This document shows, one piece after another, positions 1 through 9,100 of a stretch of DNA of 64,000 nt (position 1 is its first letter; each line of letters starts with the position of its first letter). The notes beneath the pieces were generated by a model. That model did no database searches and was not told the DNA's origin. It saw only the letters and a program-made list of their open reading frames with translations. The stretch is from Phyllostachys edulis (taxonomy: Eukaryota; Streptophyta; Magnoliopsida; Poales; Poaceae). The stretch spans positions 8,066,221 through 8,130,220 of the forward strand of contig CM070568.1 of NCBI GenBank assembly GCA_036346405.1. The letters run 5' to 3'. A program made the translations under genes and the position numbers.

Positions 1-631
1 ATTTAGATTTGAACTTTTGTGACATGATATATTATATTGTACCCTATCTAAACAACTGTTTTTAAAATTTGTCATGATCATTTGGATCTTTTTGGAGAAA
101 TGGGAGCACCTGTAGCACGAAACATGTTAATAGCACCGGATATGTTCTCGGACGGATAACTGATTTCGTATGTAGCCGTTTCAACGTGATCTGCGGATCA
201 ATCCATGCATAGGATGATCCTGATTCCTGCCCCGTGTGAGGACAGTAGATGTACGTCCCCTTAAAAATTAAAGCCATACCACTAAACAACAAGATGGATA
301 TGTACGTTTATCGATCTTTAAAACACAACTGCAAACAGACAGCCATGGCAGACATACAGTATTTCTGAAAAGCACAACTGCAAACAGACAGCCACGGCTC
401 CAGTCCTTGCTGCCATATGGTCATGGCGACGATCCACAGAATCTCTTGAGCCGTCCTTGTTGCCTGCCATGGCCCGTACACTTGAGTTATTCATGATGAC
501 CCATATGATAAGATATTTCCTCCGGTCACGGAAGGAAGTTTTTAGCTTTTTAAACTATATTTTATCATCAATTTTTTGAAAAACAAGCTATAAAAATATA
601 ATATTGTGAAAATATTTTTCATGGCAAATTT
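1..631. other. AT-rich flank left of the nested LTRs, no gene seen
   Basis: I see no convincing gene. It holds a two-copy 26-bp repeat (324-349 and 373-398) and, at 399-430, a block that recurs at 8867-8896 next to the SMXL gene. Removing the outer LTR would join base 636 to base 8745, so this is the ancestral distal upstream region of the SMXL gene. The 76-codon reading frame at 62-292 on the minus strand has no recognisable domain. Confidence 0.5.
324..398. repeat. Two-copy 26-bp direct repeat
   Basis: The core CACAACTGCAAACAGACAG is present at 324 and again at 373 (offset 49 bp), each followed by CCAYGGC. It is a local tandem duplication in the distal upstream region of the SMXL gene. No function is evident. 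Confidence 0.7.
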
Positions 632-1031
632 ACGTATATCGGACCTCCGGGCGTGGAATACCCAAAGACTATATATGTATACTATGCTAGTTTCATGATC
701 AGTAGCTAGCACACATATTCACAACATTTGGTATCACATACATATAATCACATACAAAAGTAAAGCAAAAGGTAATCTACTTAAGCTATTATAAGTTATT
801 ACATTCACGGCCGACCGGCCAAATAAAAGTAGTCATCAGAGTAAAATAAATAACAGCGAAAGACATAATAAGGTAGAAAAAGTCCAACGGCATGCCCATC
901 CGATCCCACAACAACCAACAAGGAACAAGACCTAAGTAGACCCATCACCGAATCCTCCGGTGCCGGGAACAAAGAACTTGTCATCTGGCATCGGCTCATC
1001 TTCGATCTCTGAATAACAATATTAGCAAGAT

Positions 1032-1049
1032 TGAGTACTTGTGTACTCA
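1032..1049 (-). other. Conserved hairpin of the outer LTR
   Basis: Arms TGAGTAC and GTACTCA pair perfectly (7 bp) around the loop TTGT. It is the counterpart of the 7725-7744 hairpin of the inner LTR and lies next to the conserved CTTGCTGAG block (minus strand). Confidence 0.6.
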
Positions 1050-1292
1050 GCAAGACTTATAGTGTATCACAAAAATTATATTAAACGTAAGGCTATCAAA
1101 GAATGAGGCTCTACTCTACAAGTTATTTCGCTCAAAGCCATATTTATTTGCAATATTCATAGGTAGTAATTTGCAACGGAATTTGAAAGAGCAGTTTAAG
1201 TAAGTATAGGACAGTAAGTAAAGAACTAAACAAAATAATAACAACACTAGAAACCTTACTCGGTTGCAAGCAAAAAATATATTCATATTCAA

Positions 1293-1378
1293 CCATAGAC
1301 ATGGCACTAACAAATTCATGTTCAGCCATAGAAATGGTAGTCCTGCTATAGACATAGCAATCCAGCCATAGACATGGT
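1293..1378 (-). repeat. Array of four mini-hairpins (outer LTR)
   Basis: Four short hairpins lie at 1293-1304, 1325-1338, 1345-1358 and 1365-1378, the last three on a 20-bp period. Stems on the plus strand are CCAT/ATGG, GCCAT/ATGGT, GCTAT/ATAGC and GCCAT/ATGGT. Loops are AGAC or AGAA, that is GTCT or TTCT in the LTR sense. The array matches the six-unit array at 7355-7481. Confidence 0.75.
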
Positions 1379-1678
1379 AGTTAACTCAACAACTAAAAAC
1401 CCCATGTCATTACCCCAAGTTTTGTGACAAATGGTTTTCAAAAAATCAAAACTACATCCATACTAGCCACACTAAGCATGCTCATGACCGTGAGCGTGGC
1501 TATTTAAATAGATTTTTACTTTGCAGAGGTGTATAACTTTACTCATAGTATGCGAACATTCCAGTTAGGCTGGAATTCTCTATATCACTACTCACTACCG
1601 TAGGTAAGTAGTCTAGAGCTTGCGACACAGCCTTTACATTATCTAGCCCTAACCTTGCACTAGCCCTACGAATCATTA

Positions 1679-1820
1679 TCCTCATTTACCTGGATAGAAA
1701 CTTGTCGCATGAGGAGCCCCACTCACTCGGATAGAAACCCATTGAGTGAGTCCCTCACTTCACCCAAATAGAAACCTATCAAAGTGAAGCATTCACAGTT
1801 ATGACGGCAATAGAAATTGC
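1679..1820 (-). repeat. Array of four long-loop hairpins (outer LTR)
   Basis: Stems are TCCTCAT/ATGAGGA (1679-1685 with 1709-1715), ACTCACTC/GAGTGAGT (1721-1728 with 1744-1751), CTTCAC/GTGAAG (1758-1763 with 1784-1789) and GCAAT/ATTGC (1807-1811 with 1816-1820). Every loop carries ATAGAAA, mostly GATAGAAAC, which reads GTTTCTATC in the LTR sense. Stem sequences differ completely while the loop motif is kept. Confidence 0.7.
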
Positions 1821-3785
1821 TCGCACTACTTCTGCCTACTAATCATGCAAGGCTATGATTCGATAACTTAGTTAGCTACGACTATCCCATACTAGCACAT
1901 ACAGTTGTACAATTAGGTCTTAGTTCTGGAGTTGTTGGCTTTAGTCCTTAATCGACTATGGGCAAGAAACTCCACCCTAGCTACTAGTGAGTTACAATCC
2001 TCACTTTTTCAAAATACAATATAACTCGCTCGCGTCTAAATACTAGTTTTTCATTTAATTTTCATATAAAATAACAGAGGTACCTCCTTTGGACATTTTT
2101 TAAAATATCCCAAATTCCCAAATTATCATATTGTCCTTTTATCAATTTTTTCGGAAAACCTACCGTTCTAGTAGCAGTTGTGCGATAACCGCACTCAGAA
2201 ATTCCCAAATGATATTATATATTGCCTAACCCATATTCTAAAGGATGAATATTTCAAGGAGACATATGCAGCGAGTAGGATTATAACTACCGATTTCCCA
2301 AATCATAGCATTTTCATACATGCATACATAATAGATTTTATAAAACAAAGTACAATAAGTAAAATACTAGGATCAACATGATCAAAGGAGGCTCTTGCCT
2401 TGCCCTTACTGTTCTGGAAATGTGGTTGATTGATCGTCGAAATAACTACTCGGATAATCGACGTCTAAATTAAATAGAGCCGAAAATGAATTAAATAACA
2501 CCAAAGAATTCAACAGTGATAAAAATTAAATATTTTTACATATTAGACGAATTTAGAGACAAATTTCATTCAATTTGGACTTTTGTAGCAAAAGTTATTA
2601 ATGTTTCATTTCTGTTCGATTTAGAAATTCAAAGAAAATTGAGAAATACGCTTTCCAACAGAGAAAGCGCAATTCCGTGCATGTACTATTGAGGTTTACA
2701 CTTTCCAGTAAGGTAATGCGTATTCTCCTCATAGCTGAAAATGTATTTTCTATTTTCGTTAGATTTTCGTTAAGAAACTAAGAAGTGGGGTCCACTGTCA
2801 GCGACACGGTCCATGAGAATAGTGCATAGACCAACAGTCTATATGCATAGCGCACGGGTTCATGGGGTTTCACTATGCACTTAAAGTTGTAGGGCCCGCA
2901 TGTCATAGACTCATTAGAGAATAACGTTTTGATTTAAGTTTTTCTTTAAGTTTTAACTCGGTCCCACATGTTAGTGACTTATTAAGAGTTAACTGAACAT
3001 TTAAGATTTGGATTAGTGCTAATGATGGTGCTTAAACACGCTGATGACGAGCTACAGTGCTCGTATGGCAAAACCGCGTGGTGGCGCTCATGCCTGCGCG
3101 TCACGCCGGCGATGTGATGCTCGGCGGTGCTGGAGAGTGCCCAAAATGGGACCTCCATGCTATTGCTCACCTACTGGCACCAACGGCGAGGGCGGAGGTG
3201 GCCTGACGTGGTGGCTCAGCAACGGCAACAGGAGACAAAGCAAACGAGCTACGCTCGCAACGATCTAACGCACGTAGAAGCATCTACATGCTACTAGGAT
3301 CATACCAGAAGTGAGGAGAAGCGCTGAGATAGTTGGAGACGGCTTGTCGACATTGAGCCGAGGCAACGAGATGAGTTGCGCGTGGAGAAGAAGTTTGGCT
3401 AAAGGAGAAGGTCGTACAGTGGTCGGAGAGGCTTGGAGGTGTTCTGGCGATGCTCTCCATGCAAGGAATCGGCTCGGGGCTCAGTAAATCTCCAGCGGCA
3501 ACTAAGGCAGTGGAGATGACCGAAGATGAGGAAGACAATGCAATTCGGTAGTTCCTGATGATCAAACGTGAAATCAAATGAGGGGAAAGGTTTAAGGATC
3601 TCTGGAACACGAAGTGATGCGAGAAGAGTGACACCAAACCCTTCACAGCGTCAGGGACGAAGGTGCCAGCGCACGGCCGAAACTGAGCTTGCGCTCTCTA
3701 AGCTCTAGAACTCGATTGAGTGGGGGAGAAGAAGAGGGGAGGTGCGCACTGAGTTGGAAAAGGAAGAAGGAAGCTCGAGGTGTCC

Positions 3786-3793
3786 TTTATATA
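3786..3793 (-). promoter_or_regulatory. TATA box of the outer LTR
   Basis: TATATAAA reads on the minus strand. It lies in the same relative position as the inner LTR TATA box: both are followed about 75 bases later by a CTCAATCGAG block. Because the inner LTR separates this box from the outer LTR start, its native U3 is disrupted. Confidence 0.55.
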
Positions 3794-4890
3794 GGTGTAC
3801 GGGCAGAGGAGAGTGAGGAGAGGCTCGGGCAGCTGCGAGCAAAGCGACGATGCGCTTGGAGGTGTTGAGGTGTCTCCGGGTAGGGATGGGCGACGAGAGG
3901 GCAAGGGATGGGTGAGGGGGTTGATGGCGAAGCGACATGATCGGTTGGCCTGTAACATCCCAAAATCCTAAGCTTGGGATTAAGTAATATAAATGCACTA
4001 GGAAAAATTTCTTTGAACATTTGCATATGAATTTTGCCATATTAAAAATCTTGTGTTGGGTTTAAAGCAAAACTTGAACTACAAACAAATAGGTGCTAAA
4101 AAGGAAATAGATAAAACAAAGAAAAAATTTCCATATGAGAGAATTGTTTTGAGCTAATTATCCCAGAAACTATTCAACAAAAATTCTACATGAAAACTTG
4201 TTTAGAAAAATAATTACAAACACATAGGAACAACACCTTGTCTGAATTTTGTAGAAATTCATTGAAGGTGTTAGCCTCTGAAAATTTTACGATAGAAACT
4301 ACTCAAGTCCAGTAGTCTACAAGAAAATTTTCATTAAATTTGGACTTCGTTTGTTTAGTGCATTAAATCAGCAAAAAATTCAGCTGTTAATTCAGAAATC
4401 AAAAGCTCGCACTGTTCCTTGGGCTGAGTCCAAACCACATGGTCGAACCAGACCATCTCCCCACGCGGGTCGGACCCGGCGATTCTGAACCGTTGGATTT
4501 GATATCGGTCATCCAGATCGAACGTGCCGTTCGGACCATCCGGATAGAGCAATTCATCTGGGCCGTTCTTTTTTATCGGACCGCTAAGATTACCCCGAAC
4601 TATACTGTTTCACTGTCTCGCTGACTGGTGGGCCCCGTGTGTAGGACTCGTCGTCCACGTCGTGCTCGGCCGTGCTAGCGCACGCCCGCACGCGTGAGCT
4701 CCGCCGTGCCCCGATTTCTCCTCGCCACCTGTGGTTTTGCTACCACTCAACCACCTGCGTCGCTTCACCGTTCAATGTTGTGCCCATACCTGCCCGCGCC
4801 AACTCCTCTCTGCTTGTACAACGCCGGGAGCTCCGCCCCTGTTGACCGCCATTGCCCGAGCTCTTCCTCGCCTTACTTCGCCGCTCAGGT

Positions 4891-4897
4891 TATAAAA
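4891..4897 (+). promoter_or_regulatory. TATA box of the inner LTR
   Basis: TATAAAA follows a GC-rich stretch and precedes a pyrimidine-rich block. The 16-base perfect palindrome CGAGCTCT/AGAGCTCG sits about 75 bases downstream (4970-4985), probably in the 5' leader. Together with the minus box at 3786 it forms a divergent promoter pair 1.1 kb apart. Confidence 0.6.
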
Positions 4898-6864
4898 ACT
4901 CACCCCCGAGCTTCGCATTCTCCTTTCCAACCTCGTGTGCTCACTCACCCCTCATCTCCTCCGCTCAATCGAGCTCTAGAGCTCGGAGAACTAAAACCCT
5001 AAAACGGATGTGCGCCACTGCCACCATTGACGGCCAACCGAAGGTTTCCTAGTCGATCCTATCGCGTCATCTCTTGTCTTAGTGCACAAGATTTCTTTCC
5101 CCTCACTCAATTCGGTCTTTGATTCACAGGATCACCCAAATTGGCCCTTCTTACCTGTCTCTGACCAGTACTGCCGCTTCGAGCTTGCCGACGATTCACT
5201 GCACTTCAGGCCGATTCGCCATACCTGAAGCATCACCAGGACGTACTGGAACTTCCCCTACCATCGGACTTCAAGCTCTTTCACCCGGGTTTCTTCTCGA
5301 CACGCAACCGACCTCGTTGCCGCAGCTCGCCGTCGACAACTCACCTCAGACCACCTCAGCCCCTCCACATCCTTCCGGTATACTCCTAGTAACCCCTAGA
5401 TGCTTATGCGCGCACACGTTTGCTAAGAGCGTTGCTCTTTCGCATTGTCACTATTTGCCGTAGCAGCTCCTCCGCTCGCCGCCGGTGCTCCACCGCATTG
5501 AGCCACCCCAAGCCACGCCGTTAGTGCCATCAGGTGCGCAATAGTGTGTAGATCCCGTCTTGAGCACCCATTGGCCTCGTCGAGCCCTACATCGCTGGCA
5601 AGTAGCGCGGGCTTGAGCGCCACCGCGCGGCACCGCAATGAAGAGCATTGTAGCTCATCATCAGTATGTCTAATTGTGTCATTAGGGCTAACTAATCATT
5701 TAACTATTTAGTTTATGCTAATGAGTCACTTTCGTGTGGGACCAGGCCGATAAGTTAACTGAAAATGTTAACTCCTTTTTAGTCAATGACATGTGGACCC
5801 ACGGCTTAAGTGCACAGTAAAAACTCCTCATGAACCCGTGCATCACGTGCATATAGACCTCCGATCTCGACCGTGCTCAGAGACCTAGCCAGCGACGACA
5901 AGGCCCCATTTGTCAAGAAATCGAAATCCAATGGAAAATGGAAAATATGCTTTCAGTTATAACCATAATACATTTTCCTTTCGGGAAGGCGTAGACTCCG
6001 TTATAACATATGCGAAAATACGTTCCTGCCGTTAGAAAACGTATTTTTCATTTAAACTGGATTTTTCAAACCAATTGGAGTAAAAGCTTAATAACTTTTG
6101 CTACACAACTCCAAATTGAGTGAAATTTGTCTCTAAATTCGTCTAAAATCATAACCTACCTGAATATGTAAAAATATTTATTTTTTGTTACTGTTTATTT
6201 TGGATTGGTTGCTATTTAATTCTTTTTCGGCTCTTTTATACCTCCAGAACATCAAGAGCAAGGCAAGCACCCCCTTTGATCAATTTGATCCCAGTATTTT
6301 AATTATTGTACTTTATTTTGTAAATCCTGTTATGCATGTGTGTATTTCTTGTATGAAAATGCTATTATCGGGAAATTGGTAGTTGTAAATCCTACTTGCT
6401 GCATATGTCTCCTTGAAATATTGATCCCTTACTGTTGCAACCTTTAGAATATGGGTTAGACAATAGATAATGTCAAATGAGAATTTTTTTAGTACGATTG
6501 TCGTACAAAAGCAGCTAGAACAATAGAGTTTCTGAAAATTGATTAAAGGACAATATGCTAATTTGTGAGTTTGGGATTATTTTGAAAAATGTCCAGAGGA
6601 GTTACCTCTGTTACTTTATATGAAAATGACATGAAAACTGTAGTCTTTAGATGCGGGCAAGTTATGTTGTATTCTGAAATAGTGAGGATTGTAACTCACT
6701 AGTAGATAGGGTGGAGTTCTCGCCCGTAGTCGATTAAGAACTGAAGCCAGCAAATCCGGGACTAAGACCTAACCGTACAACTGTATGTGCTAGTATGGGA
6801 TAGCCATAGCTAACTAAGTTATTGAAATCTTAGCCTTGCATGATAGTAGGCAGGAGTGGTGCGC

Positions 6865-7039
6865 GCAATTTCTATTGCCGACACAACTGCGAATGGCTCA
6901 CTCCCACGAGTTTCTATCCGGGTATAGTGAAAGACTCACCTGACGGGTTCCTATCCATCAAGTGAGGGACTCCTTATCGGGTTTCTATCCGGTAAGTGAG
7001 GACTCCTCATACTACAGTTTCTATCCGAGTAATTGGGGA
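6865..7039 (+). repeat. Array of five hairpins with GTTTCTAT loops (inner LTR)
   Basis: Stems are GCAAT/ATTGC (6865-6878), TCACT/AGTGA (6898-6902 with 6926-6930), CTCAC/GTGAG (6935-6939 with 6962-6966), CTTATCGG/CCGGTAAG (6973-6980 with 6989-6996, one G-U pair) and TCCTCA/TGGGGA (7004-7009 with 7034-7039, one G-U pair). Loops contain TTTCTAT or TTCCTAT. This is the inner-LTR counterpart of 1679-1820, with one more unit and different stems. Confidence 0.7.
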
Positions 7040-7354
7040 TAATCGTTCGCAGGGCTAGTGCAAGGTTAGGACTAGATAATGTAAAGGTTGCGTCGTGAAC
7101 TCTAGGTTTCTTACCTTCGGCAGTGAGCAGCGATATAGAGATATTCCAGGCAATTGGGATACCGCGTACTATGGGTAAAGTTGTACACCTCTGCAGAGTG
7201 ATAAACTATTCGAATAACCGCGCTCGCGGTCATGAGCATGCTTAGTGCGGCTGGTATGGCGGTAGCTTTGTTTGGCGGTAGCTTTGTTTTTCAAACTGTT
7301 TTGTCACGAAAGATTGGGGTAATGACATGGGGTTTTTTATTTGTTGAGTTAACT

Positions 7355-7481
7355 GTCATTTCTATGGCTTTGTTGCTATGTCTATAGTGGATTGTCATTT
7401 CTATGACTGATTTGCTATTTCTATAGCAGGACTGCCATTTCTATGGTTCAACATGAACTTGTCAGTGCCATTTCTATGGCA
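7355..7481 (+). repeat. Array of six mini-hairpins with TTCT loops (inner LTR)
   Basis: Units lie at 7355-7368, 7375-7388, 7394-7407, 7414-7427, 7434-7447 and 7466-7481, on roughly a 20-bp period. Stems are GTCAT/ATGGC, GCTAT/ATAGT, GTCAT/ATGAC, GCTAT/ATAGC, GCCAT/ATGGT and TGCCAT/ATGGCA. The loop is TTCT in five units and GTCT in one. Changes in one arm are matched by changes in the other or by G-U pairs. Confidence 0.8.
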
Positions 7482-7724
7482 AAACTTGATTATATTTTGC
7501 TACAACCGAGTAGGGTTGTGAGTGTTTGTTGTTACTTGTTCATTTACTTTACTTACTGTCCTGTACTTACTTTTTCTTAAACCGCTCTTTCAAATTCCGT
7601 TGCAAAATATTACTTATGTCTATTGCAAATAAACTTGGCTTTGAGCAAAAGAACTTGTAGAGTAGAGCCATATATTTGATAGCCTTGCATCTAATATGAT
7701 TTTTGTGATAAACTACAAGTCTTG

Positions 7725-7744
7725 CTGAGTACACAAGTACTCAG
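7725..7744 (+). other. Perfect 8-bp hairpin after CTTGCTGAG
   Basis: Arms CTGAGTAC and GTACTCAG flank the loop ACAA. The same position in other LTR families of this window carries TGAGTC-TTG-GACTCA (29826-29840), TGAGTC-CGA-GACTCA (19304-19318), AGTACT-GGCA-AGTACT (45038-45053) or GAGTA/TACTC (12285-12301). Pairing is kept while the sequence changes. Confidence 0.7.
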
Positions 7745-8744
7745 TCTTACTATTGTTGTTGGTTTAGAATTTGCAGATGAGCCGACGCCAGACGACGAGT
7801 TCTTTGCACCTGGCACCGGTTCGGTGACGGGTCTACTTAGGCCTTGTTTCCTTGTCGGTTGCCTGAGGGATCAGATGGGCATGCCGCTAGATTTTTGCTA
7901 CTATTACTACTATGTTTTCTGCTGATGTTTTACTTACTCTGATGACTGCTTTTATTTGGCCGGTCGACCGTGGTTTGTAATAATTATTGTAATAACTTAA
8001 GTAGATTATCCCTTTTGCTTTACTTTAGATTATGAATGTATGAATATGATGCCAAATGTTGTGAATGTGTGTGCTAGCCTTTATTCACGAGATCGGCATT
8101 TGATACAAATAAGATCTTGAGTATTCCACACTGGGGTCTCGACATGGCGGTGGAAAACCACAGCGAAACTGGTGCCGCGACACGCTAGCAAAGGTGTGCT
8201 AAGCAGCGTCTTGCGTAACAGGTGGAGGTGGAAGAAGAACCCTACGAAGGGGGCCCACCGGTCAGCGGGAGGTAAGAGTAGATTAGGTTTTTTATTTTTG
8301 ATTTTATGCTGAATTCCGAATTTATTTACTAAGCAAAAGACCTCAGAATTTTATGAAATTTTTTGTGTAGGCTTCTGACCTAATGTAGCTCCTCTTGTAA
8401 ATTTTTCCATTGTTTAAACCTTTTGTGAATTTCTCTAAAATTCGTGTAAGTTTCTGTTCTAATGTAATTGTAATTGTTTTGCTTAACAAGTTTTCATATA
8501 AAAAAACTTTGGTTAATTGTTCCTGGGATATTATGCCCGAAATAATTCTCTTATTAAATATTTTTACTTTATTTTATCTATTTCCTTTATAGCACCTATT
8601 TGTTTGTAGATCAAGTTTTTGTTTTTAAATCGAAGTTAAATTCAAACATGGGTATATTTTCATACGCAAATGATCAAAATATCTTCACTGATGCATTTAT
8701 ACTATATAACCTCAGAATTCAGATTTTGGGATGGTTACAACGTA

Positions 8745-9100
8745 TACCATTTTCGTATATCCAAACTATATATTTTAGGTAAGATCTTTGTTTAAACTTG
8801 ATACGATTTGACTGCACGTATTCTACGACGACTTTAGCAGGCAGCTTAATTACTCTGCCACATGGTTCCAGTCCTTGCTGCAACGGTCATGGCGACATGT
8901 AGTTAATGATCCATGTATGAAAATAGAATACTGGTGTAGTATATGCGCACACGAACACGACACATACATCTGCACGTACCGCACTTGGTGAGCTAGATCG
9001 ACCAGTAACTACTAGCCAGCACTAAGATTCGGTAGCTGGCCATTGGCCATTGCAGTGCCCCGTCCCCGTACGTTCTAATTTCTTGCAGATCGATCGGAAG
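8745..9100 (+). promoter_or_regulatory. Short remaining promoter/5' UTR of the SMXL gene
   Basis: Only 356 bp separate the target duplication of the outer LTR from the start codon. A good plant donor (AG|GTAAGA at 8777-8784) and an acceptor (TTCTTGCAG ending 9088) would bracket a 310-bp 5' UTR intron, leaving a 12-base exon before ATG at 9101. This is inference from splice consensus only. The block 8867-8896 repeats 399-430 from beyond the LTRs. No strong TATA box is obvious; ATATATTTT at 8767 is a candidate. Confidence 0.4.

Larger units (their letters stand above)
3951..8144 (+). mobile_element. Inner solo LTR (4.2 kb), plus sense
   Basis: It starts TGTAACATCCC at 3951 and ends GGTCTCGACA at 8144. 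The flanks are TGGCC (3946-3950) and TGGCG (8145-8149), a 5-bp target duplication with one mismatch. Its body (about 4740-8144) is an inverted relative of the outer LTR (637-3950), and its first 700 bp match the inverted outer-LTR start at 8145-8739. The TATA box is at 4891, and a perfect 16-base palindrome lies at 4970-4985. The small reading frames inside (for example 5119-5463) are not genes. The U3 is about 940 bp, and the transcript would run toward the SMXL gene. Confidence 0.8.
637..8739 (-). mobile_element. Outer solo LTR (about 3.9 kb), split by a nested LTR
   Basis: In the minus sense the LTR starts TGTAACCATCCC at 8739, runs to 8150, is interrupted by the inner LTR 3951-8144, and resumes at 3950 down to 637. 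ACGTA flanks both ends (632-636 and 8740-8744), a 5-bp target duplication. The far end reads TATCGGACC on the plus strand where related LTRs read TGTCGGGACCC (44680), so the terminal G is probably mutated. The minus-strand TATA box is at 3786-3793. No gag-pol reading frame is present, so this is a solo LTR left by LTR-LTR recombination. Ty3-type origin is inferred only from LTR length and structure. Confidence 0.8.

Noticed and set aside
7355..7481. CRISPR-like regular array
   Set aside because: Plant DNA; units are 14-bp inverted repeats with no constant direct repeat or unique spacers.
8215..8739. Inner LTR extending to 8739 with ~450-bp terminal inverted repeats
   Set aside because: Better explained as the start of the outer LTR: GGTCTCGACA and TGGCG at 8144-8149 end the inner LTR, and ACGTA flanks the outer one.
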